Source: Clostridia bacterium (GTDB lineage Bacteria > Bacillota > Clostridia > Peptostreptococcales > Acidaminobacteraceae). From it: a stretch of 64,000 nucleotides of DNA. Made by a program: the position numbers and the translations under genes. The stretch covers positions 1-64,000 of the forward strand of contig JAFGTX010000066.1 of the NCBI GenBank assembly GCA_016938815.1, given 5' to 3'. Below are positions 27,116 through 38,705 of the stretch, in pieces. The notes under the pieces are model-generated. The model was not told where the DNA came from. It searched no databases and was given only the letters and a program-made list of their open reading frames with translations. The first letter of the stretch is position 1. Each line of letters starts with the position of its first letter.

Positions 27116-28984
27116 ATGAAAAAGTTATTATCAATTTTAGTGCTATTGCTATGGATCGCCACAAGCTCCAGTTTTTGTGAAACTCAAGGCGATTATACGC
27201 TGATGATTTACATGAACGGTTCTACATTAGAAAGTAATTATGACTATATCGAGCAGGCCTTTCGTGGTAATGCATCCAAAGACCTGTCTGAAATGATTGC
27301 CGGTTACCAAGGCGATGATCATATCAATATCATCCTCGAAACCATCGGTACCAAGCGTTGGGACAACGATTACGTCAGTAGCGAGGAAACTCAACGCTTT
27401 ATACTGACTCAAGATGGCTTTAAGCTGCTTGCCAGCTTGCCTAACCAAAACGTTGGCTATAAAAAAGGACTCTCTGACTTTATCCTCTGGAGCAAACGAC
27501 TATACCCCTCTGATCATTATGGTCTGATTCTTTGGAATCACGGCGGTGGTCCAGTCTATGGATTTGGTCTTGATGAAAACTTCGGTGGCGATATCTTGCA
27601 TATAGAGGAACTTGTCGGTGCACTATCTACCGTGCAAACAAATGCCAATATCCATTTTGATTTTATCGGTTTCGACGCCTGTCTGATGGCCAGTCTCGAA
27701 ATTGCAGATGCCCTTTCACCTTATGCCGACTATCTTTTTGCGTCTGAGGAATGGGAACCTAGCCACGGATGGTACTACACTACTTTGCTTGAAAAGTTAC
27801 ACGAAACACCCACGATGGATACAGAAACACTCGGTAAAATCATAGCCGATAGTTATCTAGAGGAAGCCAATGAAAAAGGTGAAAGCTACAACATTACCTT
27901 TTCCGTCATCAAACTGGCTGCGGTACAAAGCGTCGTAGACGAGCTTGAATTGTTAACTGAATTTGCACAGCCTTTTTTCAAAACACCGGCCAATTTCTAC
28001 GATTTTGCAAAAGCGGCTGCTAAATCCCGGGCCTTTGGCGGCAATACCGAATCCCTAGGTTATACAGACCTAATTGATTTGAAAGACTTCGCCGATCAGC
28101 TTTCAAAAAAACTCGCTCTGCCGACGGAGCGTATCACAGAAGCCTTAGACGCAGCCGTCGTTTATAAAATCGATGGTTCCAACTCAAAAAATACCGGCGG
28201 CCTCTCCATCTATTTTCCGCTTAGGGATAAAGCACATCTTGAAGAGGATATGAAACTTTACCGAAATATCGGGTTTTCAGAAAGCTACGTCGCCTTTTTG
28301 GACGCATTCCAAAATCATATGACATCACTTTCAAGCGACGACGAACTCACTTATGATTTAAAACCGCCCAACGACCAAAGTGATTTTTACCATGTTCTTT
28401 TCGAAGATGAAGACCTCGATAAAATCGCCCAAGTCTATTTGGATATTTTTGTCCTGACAGAAGATGATCCTTTCCCAGATTATACCTACATCGGCTACGG
28501 CTATGACAATTTGGTCTTCTTCGACACATCTGATCGATACTACAACGAAATGTTCGATAAGGATTGGGTACACCTAGATAATACCCCACTTCTCATAAGA
28601 CTGATGAGCGACAATGAAAACGACATCGAATACGAGTCACCGGTTATTTATAACCAGCAAAAGATGTATTTGCTTTTTTCCTATGATAAAATCGAAAAAA
28701 AATACCTCATCAACGGTCTTAGAAAAGGTGTGGACCCTATCACCAGAAAACCAGACAAGGAAATCTATCAACTAAAACCAGGATCGACCTTGCAACCGCT
28801 TTATAGAGGCTACAATTCTAAATACAGACGCTTCGAGTGGGTAGAAGGCGAAGCCCTCACCATAATTGTCGATACCGTCATTACGAGAAAAGATTTAAAC
28901 GCAGAAAACTACGTTCTTGCCTTTCGTTATTACGATTACAGCTTTCAATCTTATCTGACCGATTTCTTCAAGTTTGAACGATAG
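27116..28984 (+). CDS. Secreted clostripain-related cysteine peptidase (C11)
   Basis: Signal peptide; LWNHGGGP (His) and FIGFDACLMASLEIA (Cys). Confidence 0.92.
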   Translation: MKKLLSILVLLLWIATSSSFCETQGDYTLMIYMNGSTLESNYDYIEQAFRGNASKDLSEMIAGYQGDDHINIILETIGTKRWDNDYVSSEETQRFILTQDGFKLLASLPNQNVGYKKGLSDFILWSKRLYPSDHYGLILWNHGGGPVYGFGLDENFGGDILHIEELVGALSTVQTNANIHFDFIGFDACLMASLEIADALSPYADYLFASEEWEPSHGWYYTTLLEKLHETPTMDTETLGKIIADSYLEEANEKGESYNITFSVIKLAAVQSVVDELELLTEFAQPFFKTPANFYDFAKAAAKSRAFGGNTESLGYTDLIDLKDFADQLSKKLALPTERITEALDAAVVYKIDGSNSKNTGGLSIYFPLRDKAHLEEDMKLYRNIGFSESYVAFLDAFQNHMTSLSSDDELTYDLKPPNDQSDFYHVLFEDEDLDKIAQVYLDIFVLTEDDPFPDYTYIGYGYDNLVFFDTSDRYYNEMFDKDWVHLDNTPLLIRLMSDNENDIEYESPVIYNQQKMYLLFSYDKIEKKYLINGLRKGVDPITRKPDKEIYQLKPGSTLQPLYRGYNSKYRRFEWVEGEALTIIVDTVITRKDLNAENYVLAFRYYDYSFQSYLTDFFKFER

Positions 28985-29004
28985 TCGTATGTATTAGAAA
29001 TATT

Positions 29005-29057
29005 AAAAACCCTTTTTCCAGACCATCATGCTGTGGTACTTAGAAAAAGGGTTCTTT
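29005..29057. terminator. Intrinsic terminator between convergent genes
   Basis: AAAACCCTTTTTC / GAAAAAGGGTTCTTTTT. Confidence 0.75.
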
Positions 29058-29062
29058 TTATA

Positions 29063-31081
29063 TTATAGTGTCTTAAAATTAGCCACGCTTTCCGATAATT
29101 CAATTGCCACATTTCGGTTTGTCTCTGTCAGTGCATTAACCTCCTCAACGGATGCGGTCTGCTCTTCTGTGGATGCAGAAATTTCCTGACATGTCGCAGA
29201 TAGGTTGGCGGTAAGTTCTGCAAGGATATTCACAGCACTCATAATATCACCCTTGCTATCTTCGACTGCATTGTTGACAGAAACAACTTCATCCATCGAC
29301 ATAACCAACGCTTCGATTGAGTCTTGTATCTTCTCAAAAATTTCAAGCGTTCTGCCAAGGGTTTCTTTTTGATGTATCGATGCATCACCAATGGCTTGAA
29401 CATCAGAAGTTGTCAACTTTGTCTTTTGTGAAATGCTGCCAATGATGGTCTCGACTTGTTCCGTTGTCACGCTCGTCTCCTCCGCAAGTTTGCGTATCTC
29501 CTCCGCGACAACAGCGAAGCCTCTACCCGCATCTCCCGCTCTTGCAGCTTCGATTGAGGCATTCAACGCCAATAGGTTTGTCTGATTGGAGACCGAGCGA
29601 ATACGTTCTGTAAAATCTTTCATATTGGTGACAATCACGTCAATATCGGTAATTCCTTTTGAGACGATCAGCGTTTTAGAAATGCTGTCCTGAATGACTT
29701 GAGCCAGCTCACTAATAATTTCTTCACCTTCATGGCTCAAGGAATTGACCACATCTACCTGCGCATTCGCCTGTTGGATACTGGTATGACCTTGATCGAT
29801 ACGTTGACCCAGGTTCTCAGCACCAAACGCAACTTTGTCTGCTTCTTTTGCCTGATCTGTAGCTGACATAGCCAATGACTCTACAGCCTTTGCATTTTCA
29901 CTAATAGCCTGTGCTGTTTCGTTCATGATTTCAGATAACTGGTCAGCACCGCTTTCTACCTTTCCGGCATCCTTTTTAAGACCGACAATCAAGGCACTTA
30001 AATCAATTTTCATTTGATGCACAGCATTGGCGATAATACCTATATCATCCTTTTGTCTTAACAATTTTTCATCTTCCGTGCTTGTGAAATCACCACCGGC
30101 AATTTCTCTAAGCTGTTGACTAAGTACCGTCAAGGGTTTAACCAGCAACTTGATCAAGAGCATAATCAGAAGCGCTGCGATTATACATGTAGCCAAGGTT
30201 GACACCACGGACTTCCATGCATTATTTCGCAATGCGACGTTCATCCGTTCTAGTGAAATACCTATGCAAATGGATCCTTTAAGTACACCCTCCTCATAGT
30301 AAGGTATCTGAACATCATAAGCCTCGACACCCGTCGATTCATCCTTCCAGTAAGAAGCACCAGCAATGCCCTTCTGAGTAGCATTCACCGTTATTTCATC
30401 CGTATAGGTTTCCCCAATCATGGTTTCAGTCCCTGCCAAGGCAACACCCTGTTCATCGATGATCAGAGCATAGAGGACATCCTCATTCTCTTGGGCATCC
30501 TTAAGCATCACATCTGCGTTGAAGCGGGATTGGAGCGCTTGAAGCGTCGTTGCTTTAACACCCATCTGAATGTAATAGCCTTTGGTACTCATGACCATAC
30601 CACCGTACTTATTCAATTCACCCGTTATCAAATCTCCGCGAACAGCTTCAATATAGTTTTCCTGAAAACCGTCAAAGACAGGATCCATCACGTGTCCCTT
30701 TGGATACTGCCATCCGACATAATCAACAATATCTGAATATACGATTTTTCGATCCGAATCAATAATAAAAATACCGCCGTCGATATTCAATTTCGGTGCT
30801 ATTGAAATCAGCAGTTCATTGGACATCTCTTCCATCGGTATCATGTTTATGGATTCACAGGCTTGGAGAATGCGTTCTGCCATAACGCCGTCTAAAACAC
30901 CTTCAAATGCTTTAGAGTTTTTTAATTTTTCATCCACAGAAAAAGCCAAATTGAACCCCTCGTTTTTCATCTCCTCCTGAAAAAGCCTTTCGACAGCATT
31001 CAGGTTCTGAATCGTCAACAAACCGCTGGCTATTACTATGATAATTACCATAACAAGTGTTAATTTCGTTTGAAACTTCAT
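29063..31081 (-). CDS. Methyl-accepting chemotaxis protein
   Basis: Extracytoplasmic sensor, [40 protein letters not shown]. Confidence 0.96.
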   Translation of the reverse strand: MKFQTKLTLVMVIIIVIASGLLTIQNLNAVERLFQEEMKNEGFNLAFSVDEKLKNSKAFEGVLDGVMAERILQACESINMIPMEEMSNELLISIAPKLNIDGGIFIIDSDRKIVYSDIVDYVGWQYPKGHVMDPVFDGFQENYIEAVRGDLITGELNKYGGMVMSTKGYYIQMGVKATTLQALQSRFNADVMLKDAQENEDVLYALIIDEQGVALAGTETMIGETYTDEITVNATQKGIAGASYWKDESTGVEAYDVQIPYYEEGVLKGSICIGISLERMNVALRNNAWKSVVSTLATCIIAALLIMLLIKLLVKPLTVLSQQLREIAGGDFTSTEDEKLLRQKDDIGIIANAVHQMKIDLSALIVGLKKDAGKVESGADQLSEIMNETAQAISENAKAVESLAMSATDQAKEADKVAFGAENLGQRIDQGHTSIQQANAQVDVVNSLSHEGEEIISELAQVIQDSISKTLIVSKGITDIDVIVTNMKDFTERIRSVSNQTNLLALNASIEAARAGDAGRGFAVVAEEIRKLAEETSVTTEQVETIIGSISQKTKLTTSDVQAIGDASIHQKETLGRTLEIFEKIQDSIEALVMSMDEVVSVNNAVEDSKGDIMSAVNILAELTANLSATCQEISASTEEQTASVEEVNALTETNRNVAIELSESVANFKTL

Positions 31082-31187
31082 TGTGATGCCCCCCCATTTT
31101 TAGATATAGACGTGTTTATATTTTAACCATGTTTATATTTTATAACATTTGGGGTGGAAAACAACCGAAATATCCAAAAAAATCTAT

Positions 31188-31808
31188 CTATTCATTGCTT
31201 TTTTTGAAAAGTGTTGATTTTACATGCTTTTCTTCACCTTTCAGAATCGAAATGACATTTTTTTTGTGTTTATAGACGCTTAAGAGGACAATCCACAAGC
31301 TGATCACCAAGGGCAAAATACCATAATGACCAAGATAGGTTCCAAGCAGCAACACCAGCAGCAAGCCAAATGTCCCAAGCACGATATAATCCGTCAATAA
31401 ACTCACTAGGACAAAAACGAACATCCCAACTAGACCTAAAATAAGATTTAAACCCAATAACATGCCGATTAGTGACGCGGTGCCTTTTCCTCCTTTAAAA
31501 TCCATGAAAAATGGGAAATCATGCCCCAATATGACAAAGAAACCTGCCGTGTACGTATAGTGCCCCAATAGAACATCTCCATGAAAAATGATTCTAAGAA
31601 TCCACAACGCTGCAAACGCCTTCAAAATATCAATGACCGCTACGAGGCCACCGTATTTTTTTCCATATGCAAGGGTCATATTAGAGGCACCTGCATTGCC
31701 ATTGCCTTTTTCACGGATATCGTCGCGAAGAAAAAACCGGCTAATCAAGTAAGATGCCTGAATACAACCAAAACCATAACCCACGATCGCACTAAAGAGA
31801 TAATGCAC
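31188..31808 (-). CDS. plsY: Glycerol-3-phosphate acyltransferase PlsY
   Basis: GNGNAGASNM, GHDFPFFMDFKGGKGTAS. Confidence 0.93.
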   Translation of the reverse strand: MHYLFSAIVGYGFGCIQASYLISRFFLRDDIREKGNGNAGASNMTLAYGKKYGGLVAVIDILKAFAALWILRIIFHGDVLLGHYTYTAGFFVILGHDFPFFMDFKGGKGTASLIGMLLGLNLILGLVGMFVFVLVSLLTDYIVLGTFGLLLVLLLGTYLGHYGILPLVISLWIVLLSVYKHKKNVISILKGEEKHVKSTLFKKSNE

Positions 31809-31961
31809 AACCTCACCCCCTGTCTATCTTATACCCACTTTCAAGTGACCACGAAAAAGTATTTATAATGATTTTAGAAATACTTTAGAATTCTTTTGAC
31901 GCCTCTTTAGCATCTTATCCTAAACTTAATTTACATTACAGATTATTAAACAAGGAGGCGT

Positions 31962-34900
31962 ATGATGAATATACCTGAATTAAAAATGCCTAAGAACTTT
32001 TTAGGAAAAATTTCATCAATGTTTGTAGATAAATATAAAGTCGTTTATCTTATCATTATAACATTGCTCTTATCCGGTGGTCTCTCTTATATGAACATTG
32101 CAAAAGAAACCGTACCGGATATTTCTTTGAACTACCTTTATGTGGCCACTGCTTTTCCGGGTGCATCCGCTGAAGACGTAGAATCCTTGATTACAGATCC
32201 AATCGAAGACGCGATTCAAGGTCTTGATGGGGTTGATAAAATCACCTCGGATTCCCAAGGCAACTATTCGCAGATCATCGTAGAGTTTGAAGAAGATTTC
32301 GATATGGATCAGGCCGAGATGGACGTCAATAACAAAGTCGACCGTATTACTTTACCGGACGGCGCCATGGAGCCTACCGTCGGTATTTTCGAAACCGGAG
32401 AAATGCCTATTTTCAAGCTTACCGTAACCGGTGATTACGACCTCATTGCTCTAAAGTCCTTTGCTGAAGATCTACAAAGTCAGATTGAAAAAGTAGATGG
32501 GGTTAGAGCAGTGGAGCTATCCGGTGGATATGAGCGAGAAATCCAAATCATCGTTGACTTCAACCGCCTTGCCGAATACAGCATGGATATCAACACGCTG
32601 AAAAACTCCCTTCAGGCAGCCAACATCAACGTACCTGCAGGCGATACAGAAATAGATGGAGAACTTCTTAACGTCCGTATTGATGAAAGTTTCTCATCCA
32701 TTGAACAAATCGAAAACCTGATGCTGTTGACCTCTACAGGCAACACCATTTTCCTTAAGGACGTCGCTGACGTTCAAGACAGTTACAAAACACCAGATTC
32801 CTACTCCGATGTCTACATCGCAGACCTAGGAACAGCCAAATCTACGCCAGCGGTCTACTTAAGCATTAAAAGAACCAACGGCTATGACATCGTACAACCT
32901 TGTGAAACGATCAGAAACATCGTCGCAACCGCTCCAGGATCACTCATGCCAAGCGATGTTAACCTCATTGTTACATCGGACCAAAGTATGGATGTAACCA
33001 AAGATTTATCAACCGTTATTAACAACGCTCTTGGCGGTCTCATTACCGTGATCATCGTATTGTTCATCTTCATCGGTTTAAACGAAGCACTGATTGTATC
33101 GGCTGTTATTCCGCTATCCCTGCTCATGACCCTAGTTGTGATGAAAGAAATCGGCATCAGCTTGAACACCATCTCCCTAACCGGATTTATCATTGCCCTG
33201 GGCCTTCTCGTCGATAACGCCATCGTCGTTATGGAAAACGTCGATCGCCTTAGAGAGCAAGGCGCCAATAAAATTGACGCTGCAAAAGCTGGTTCCAATC
33301 AGGTTGCACCTGCCGTATTTTCCGCGACACTGACAACCATCGGCGCATTTCTGCCGGTTGCCATGACTGGCGGTATAATGGGCAAATTCTTGGCAGTTAT
33401 GCCTAAGACCGTCATCATCATCATTGCCGCTTCATTCTTTATGTCCATTGTCATTACGCCAGCACTCTGTGCACGTTTCTTGCCAAAGTATAAAGTCAAT
33501 GAAAAAGCGAAACTATTAAAATCTAAAAGAGCGACGATTTTATCCATACTAGTTATATTCCTACTTTCGCTCTTTGCCTTTGCTAACAGCTTCCATGTTG
33601 AATTGTTGACAATCGGTGCCGCATGTATATTCGCCGGCGTCTATGTTGCCAAACTTTATTTTACACGTCGCGAACACAGCGACGATTATGTTGGCTTCAT
33701 TGAAAAATATAAACGCTACATGTTCCAATTGCTAAAAAATAGAAAACAGAAAATCCTTATTCTCATTGCTGTCATTGCTGTATTTATTGGCTCCATTGCA
33801 ACCATTCCAACCGGTATATTGAAACTGGAACTCTTTCCTTACGAGGAACCTTCCAGCATCAATGTCAACATCACAGCACCGGTTGGCACCTTGTTAAGAG
33901 ACACGCGCAATATCACTTATCAAACAGAGAGTTTACTCTTTAAATACAGCGATATTGAATCATTCAACACGACGATTGGTGGCAACGGCGAAAATGAGGC
34001 TAGCATCAGCGTAGAACTGATTGATAAGGAGGACCGGGTTCTTAAGAACAACGATTTGATCGAATCCCTTAGAAAGGAAGTCAACGAAATTCCAGGTGCT
34101 AACTTTGAGATAGAGGCCGTGACTTCTACTCACAGAATGCAAAGCGGTAAAACCATCTCACTCGGACTGATGGGCGATGATATGGATGAGCTTGAAATCT
34201 ATGCCAACCAATACCTAGAAGTCTTGAAGGGTATTGATGGCGTCGTTGAACCAGGTCTCTCTACTGAAGGCGGCCTTAAAGAGCTTTCCATCGACATTGA
34301 TAACAACAGAGCTTTTGTCTACGGTTTAAATGTTGGCACCATCGCACAAGAAATCAGAAATCAGATTTCTGGTAGCACCGTTGGTGTCTACAAGGAAGAC
34401 GGTGAAGAATACGATTTATCCATTTACTACGAAGAAGGCCGCATCACTTCTGTGGAAAACTTTGATAAAATCAACTTTTTAGCTTCAGATGGATCCATTG
34501 TCAACTTCAACGAAGTCGCAACCATTACCCTTGGTCAAAGCAGCAGTTTGATCCAAAGAGAAGATGGCAAAAAAGTTATCAACGTCGAATCCGACTTGGT
34601 TTTCGGTAAAAATGCCAATATGGTGAACCGCGAGTTCATGAATGCAGTTAAGGACATCCAGCTTCCTGACGACATCGAAATCAAGGTCGGTGGAGAAGCC
34701 AACGACTTAAACGAACAGCTTGGAGAAATGGCGAAGAACTTTATGATTGCAATGCTGCTGGTATATATGATTCTGGTCATCCAGTTCAACTCCCTAATGC
34801 AACCGATCGTTATCCTACTCAGCGTGCCCTTCTCAATTATCGGTGTTATCTTTGGACTTGTTGTTACAGGTAATAATTTAGGCTTCTATGCTATGTTCGG

Positions 34901-35228
34901 CATCGTTGCTCTCGTAGGTATCGCCGTTAACGACGCAATCGTGCTGATTGACTATATCAACTACCTGCGAACTGAAGGCGTCGAAAAGCACGAAGCAATT
35001 TCTGAAGCTGTAAAAACGAGATTCCAACCGGTATTGGCTACTTCATTGACGACCATCGGTGGTGTGCTGCCACTGGCACTTTTCAACGATACTTTCAGTC
35101 AATTGGGTTTTGCCCTTATTTTCGGACTTATAGCCTCAACTGTATTGACACTTCTTATTATCCCAATCGTATACAATGCAGTTGATAATATGAGTGAAAA
35201 AGTATCCAGAAAGTTTTCAAAAGAATAG
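31962..35228 (+). CDS. RND efflux transporter permease (HAE-like)
   Basis: AcrB-like TM and porter architecture; GLLVDNAIVVMENVDR, GIAVNDAIVLIDYIN. Confidence 0.95.
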   Translation: MMNIPELKMPKNFLGKISSMFVDKYKVVYLIIITLLLSGGLSYMNIAKETVPDISLNYLYVATAFPGASAEDVESLITDPIEDAIQGLDGVDKITSDSQGNYSQIIVEFEEDFDMDQAEMDVNNKVDRITLPDGAMEPTVGIFETGEMPIFKLTVTGDYDLIALKSFAEDLQSQIEKVDGVRAVELSGGYEREIQIIVDFNRLAEYSMDINTLKNSLQAANINVPAGDTEIDGELLNVRIDESFSSIEQIENLMLLTSTGNTIFLKDVADVQDSYKTPDSYSDVYIADLGTAKSTPAVYLSIKRTNGYDIVQPCETIRNIVATAPGSLMPSDVNLIVTSDQSMDVTKDLSTVINNALGGLITVIIVLFIFIGLNEALIVSAVIPLSLLMTLVVMKEIGISLNTISLTGFIIALGLLVDNAIVVMENVDRLREQGANKIDAAKAGSNQVAPAVFSATLTTIGAFLPVAMTGGIMGKFLAVMPKTVIIIIAASFFMSIVITPALCARFLPKYKVNEKAKLLKSKRATILSILVIFLLSLFAFANSFHVELLTIGAACIFAGVYVAKLYFTRREHSDDYVGFIEKYKRYMFQLLKNRKQKILILIAVIAVFIGSIATIPTGILKLELFPYEEPSSINVNITAPVGTLLRDTRNITYQTESLLFKYSDIESFNTTIGGNGENEASISVELIDKEDRVLKNNDLIESLRKEVNEIPGANFEIEAVTSTHRMQSGKTISLGLMGDDMDELEIYANQYLEVLKGIDGVVEPGLSTEGGLKELSIDIDNNRAFVYGLNVGTIAQEIRNQISGSTVGVYKEDGEEYDLSIYYEEGRITSVENFDKINFLASDGSIVNFNEVATITLGQSSSLIQREDGKKVINVESDLVFGKNANMVNREFMNAVKDIQLPDDIEIKVGGEANDLNEQLGEMAKNFMIAMLLVYMILVIQFNSLMQPIVILLSVPFSIIGVIFGLVVTGNNLGFYAMFGIVALVGIAVNDAIVLIDYINYLRTEGVEKHEAISEAVKTRFQPVLATSLTTIGGVLPLALFNDTFSQLGFALIFGLIASTVLTLLIIPIVYNAVDNMSEKVSRKFSKE

Positions 35229-35238
35229 GAGTATAACC

Positions 35239-36360
35239 ATGAAAAAAAATAAAAAATTCTATTTCAGTTTAGTAGCCGTTTTGATCGTTATGATCGTAGC
35301 AGGCGGCATTTTCTTAAAAACCGCACAAGGCAAAGCCAATGCAGATATGGTCAGCAATGTCGGACAGGGCATCAGCATCCCTGTCTCGACCGTTGCCGTT
35401 GAAGAAGGCACATTAGCAGATACTGTATTTGCCGTAGGCGCTATCCAGCCCTCTGCGTCTTACGACGTTAACGCAAAAATCTCGGGTGAAGTCGCGGAAA
35501 TATTTTTCAACGTCGGGGACACGGTCAAAGAAGGTGACGTTCTCTTCAAAATGAAAGACAACACCTTCAACTCGGATAAAGCTTCAAAAGCGCAGGGTCT
35601 AAAAAATCAAATGGACTTGGCTAAGATTCAGTACGATCAAGCCACTAAAACCTACAACGATTCAAAAATACTCTTTGAATCCGGCGCGGTTTCTTCCGAT
35701 CAATTGGATCAAGCCAATCTCGCTTACAAGAATGCCAAAGCAAATTACGAAAACGCAAGCCTAAGTTACAACGCCGGCGTTTCCGGTTTAAGTGATCAGA
35801 GTGATTACTACACGGTTAAAAGCCCTGTAGACGGCCTCATCACGGATAGAAATATCGAAGCAGGCATGTTTGCTTCAACGCAAAACGGCTTTACAATCAT
35901 CGTGGATGATTCTTTGAAAATCAATGCAACCATCGCATCAAAATACATCGGTCAAGTGGCTATTGGTCAACCCGTCAATATTTATGTCAATACATTAAAC
36001 CAATACTATACCGGTGAAATTTCATCCATTTCCTATGCTGCAAAAAAAGGGTCATACCCAATTGAAGTTTTACTCAAAAATTCGGATAAAAGCATCTACA
36101 GCGGTATGTTTGCCGAATTGAACATCGAAGTGGCCCATAAAGAGAACATTTTGCTAATTCCAATAGAATCACTGATCAAAGAAGGACAAACAGAATACGT
36201 CTATAAAATTGTTGATGGCATCGCCGTCAAAACGCCAGTAACTACCGGCATCCGTTCAAATTCTCAAATCGAAGCAAGCGGTGATCTAGCAAAAGAAGAT
36301 CTTATTACTTTGGAAGGCAAAGAATTTTTGAAAGATGGCGCACAAGTCATGGTAAAATAA
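35239..36360 (+). CDS. RND efflux periplasmic adaptor (MFP)
   Basis: Biotinyl-lipoyl-like GEVAEIFFNVGDTVKEGDVLF; start MKKNKKFYF with RBS. Confidence 0.93.
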   Translation: MKKNKKFYFSLVAVLIVMIVAGGIFLKTAQGKANADMVSNVGQGISIPVSTVAVEEGTLADTVFAVGAIQPSASYDVNAKISGEVAEIFFNVGDTVKEGDVLFKMKDNTFNSDKASKAQGLKNQMDLAKIQYDQATKTYNDSKILFESGAVSSDQLDQANLAYKNAKANYENASLSYNAGVSGLSDQSDYYTVKSPVDGLITDRNIEAGMFASTQNGFTIIVDDSLKINATIASKYIGQVAIGQPVNIYVNTLNQYYTGEISSISYAAKKGSYPIEVLLKNSDKSIYSGMFAELNIEVAHKENILLIPIESLIKEGQTEYVYKIVDGIAVKTPVTTGIRSNSQIEASGDLAKEDLITLEGKEFLKDGAQVMVK

Positions 36361-36387
36361 AGTAAGAAATGAGAAATAGGAGTAATT

Positions 36388-37977
36388 ATGAAGCGAACAT
36401 TGAAAGGTTCAAAGAAATACAAACAAATCGAACTCGGACGCGTAAGGCGGGGCATGATTTTTTCGTGGATATTTTCACTGATTATTCCCATCGTCATTAT
36501 TACAGCCTTTAACGTGCTGACCTATGGTGATAATGCGCTTAAAGTAATTACACATCCTAACTTTTTCAACAGGTATGTTTTTCAACTAAAAGAACTGAAT
36601 GAACCGGAATATTTATCTAAGACTTTAGAGAATCTTGTGATTGACGAACCTTCAGAAGCAGCCCTTTCAAAAGAGATCACAGACTTCAAAAATACTGCGA
36701 TTACAGAAGCTAACGAAGACATGTATCAAGATATGATGGTTCTGGTCCGAAAAAACGCCCGTGTCGTCTTTTCGCAAAATTTCGGAACCCTCAGCGAAAA
36801 GCAGATTTCAGGATTTCAACGTCTTTCCGCTGCCATTCTACCGCCTTTTCAACCCGGGCGGAGCACCAACAACGAAATGCTTTTCCACGAAACAGGCTAC
36901 GTTATTTCGCGTCAAATGGATTTCTATTTCGACGACCATTCCAAAGGTAGTATCTTCATTTTAAGAAAATACACCAACGTACCAGGGAAAATCGCAGCCA
37001 TTGTCGGGAAAAACATTCTCTACGTCATCGCCTTGATGTTCCTTTTCCACACCCTCTTTGCAGTCCGCATGTCCAAGCGCTTTACACGACCGCTTAAAAA
37101 CATGATCACGGCAACCGAAGAGGTTATGGCAGGCAATTACGAGTACCAGATTCCTATTGAGCGCAAAACCGTACTCCGTCTACTTTCCTCCGCTCTGAAC
37201 GACATGATCGAGGAATTGAACAAAGGCAAGCTTTATCGTGAACGCATGGAAGCGACGCGTTCGGAATTCATCGCTAACCTCTCCCACGATATGAAAACAC
37301 CACTGACATCCATCAAAATTCACGCCCAAGCGATTAAAGACGGCATAGTGAATACACCGGAAAAAATGGATAAGTATATTGATAACATTTTGAAAAAGAG
37401 CAGTGATATGGACGTCATGCTGGATGAACTGAAAATATTCAGCGAGTTGTCCTTAGGTACCGGCAACTATGCTATGGACATCGTCAACTTTGAATATTTT
37501 CTCATGGATGTCGTCGACGAACTCAAATATGACGTCAACGCCAAAGACATTGAACTCCTTGTCGAAAGCAACGTAACACATCCATTTTTGAAATTCGATC
37601 CAACTAAAATCAAGCGCCTCATCACCAACATCACCTTCAATTCTGTCAAATATGCAGAAAAGAGGCCTTTAAAAATTCTTTTCGAACTCAGCGAGCTACT
37701 TGAAGAAAGCCAGCACTGCATCCAATTGGTTATCAGCGATAACGGCCGAGGCGTATCTGATGACAAGCTCGAAAAAATATTCGACCAGCACTACCGTGTG
37801 GATCCAGCTCGAAATCAAACCATTTCCGGAAGCGGTCTAGGTTTATCCATTGCAAAATCCATCATTGAGCACCATGGTGGCAGCATTATGGCACAGCGAA
37901 GCGCACTCGGCGGTCTTGCCATCGTTATTAATTTCAAATGTGAGGTGAACGATATTGAAAAAAATTCTAATTGTTGA
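36388..37977 (+). CDS. HAMP sensor histidine kinase
   Basis: FIANLSHDMKTPLTSI H-box, DNGRGVSDDKLEKIFDQHYR, GSGLGLSIAKSI. Confidence 0.95.
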   Translation: MKRTLKGSKKYKQIELGRVRRGMIFSWIFSLIIPIVIITAFNVLTYGDNALKVITHPNFFNRYVFQLKELNEPEYLSKTLENLVIDEPSEAALSKEITDFKNTAITEANEDMYQDMMVLVRKNARVVFSQNFGTLSEKQISGFQRLSAAILPPFQPGRSTNNEMLFHETGYVISRQMDFYFDDHSKGSIFILRKYTNVPGKIAAIVGKNILYVIALMFLFHTLFAVRMSKRFTRPLKNMITATEEVMAGNYEYQIPIERKTVLRLLSSALNDMIEELNKGKLYRERMEATRSEFIANLSHDMKTPLTSIKIHAQAIKDGIVNTPEKMDKYIDNILKKSSDMDVMLDELKIFSELSLGTGNYAMDIVNFEYFLMDVVDELKYDVNAKDIELLVESNVTHPFLKFDPTKIKRLITNITFNSVKYAEKRPLKILFELSELLEESQHCIQLVISDNGRGVSDDKLEKIFDQHYRVDPARNQTISGSGLGLSIAKSIIEHHGGSIMAQRSALGGLAIVINFKCEVNDIEKNSNC

Positions 37978-38647
37978 AGATGACATTTCTATTGGTGAAG
38001 TTGAAAGAGATTATTTGGAGATTTCCGGTTTCGATGTCACCGTCGTCAACGATGGTTTGATTGGCTATCAGGAAGCGCTAAAAACAGACTATGATTTGAT
38101 TATTCTGGATGTTATGTTACCTAATATGGATGGCTTCAATATCTCCAGAGAACTTAGAAAACAGAAGGATATGCCTATCATCATGGTGACAGCTAGAGGT
38201 GAAGAGATTGATAAGGTGCGCGGCTTAGGACTCGGAATTGATGACTACATCACCAAGCCCTTTAGTCCTAATGAGTTGGTTGCACGGGTAAAAGCACATC
38301 TCGCACGCTATGAACTGCTTAAGGGCACAAGCATGTCCACCCTTCAGGAAATCATCGAAGTCCGCAACATCGTCATTAACACCGAAATGCGTCAGGTCTT
38401 CGTAAACGACCATGAAATCGACCTCACCGCTAAGGAATACGACCTCTTGGTGCTTCTGATTTCAACGCCCAACAAAGTCTTCACCAAAGATGAAATCTTC
38501 GAGAAGGTATGGGGATTTAATTCAGAACGCGACATACCGACCATTACCGTACACATCAGAAAATTGAGAGAAAAAATCGAGTTCGACCCCTCCAACCCCG
38601 AATACATTCAAACCGTTTGGGGCGTGGGTTACAAATTCAAAAAATAA
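37955..38647 (+). CDS. OmpR-family response regulator
   Basis: Receiver (ILDVMLPNMDGF) and winged helix; TTG start. Confidence 0.95.
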   Translation: MKKILIVEDDISIGEVERDYLEISGFDVTVVNDGLIGYQEALKTDYDLIILDVMLPNMDGFNISRELRKQKDMPIIMVTARGEEIDKVRGLGLGIDDYITKPFSPNELVARVKAHLARYELLKGTSMSTLQEIIEVRNIVINTEMRQVFVNDHEIDLTAKEYDLLVLLISTPNKVFTKDEIFEKVWGFNSERDIPTITVHIRKLREKIEFDPSNPEYIQTVWGVGYKFKK

Positions 38648-38649
38648 CA

Positions 38650-38685
38650 AAAATGCCTATCAACCCTCGTCGATAGGCATTTTTT
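38650..38685. terminator. Intrinsic terminator
   Basis: AAAATGCCTATC / GATAGGCATTTTTT. Confidence 0.85.
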
Positions 38686-38705
38686 CTGCATTCTTTTTTC
38701 TCACC

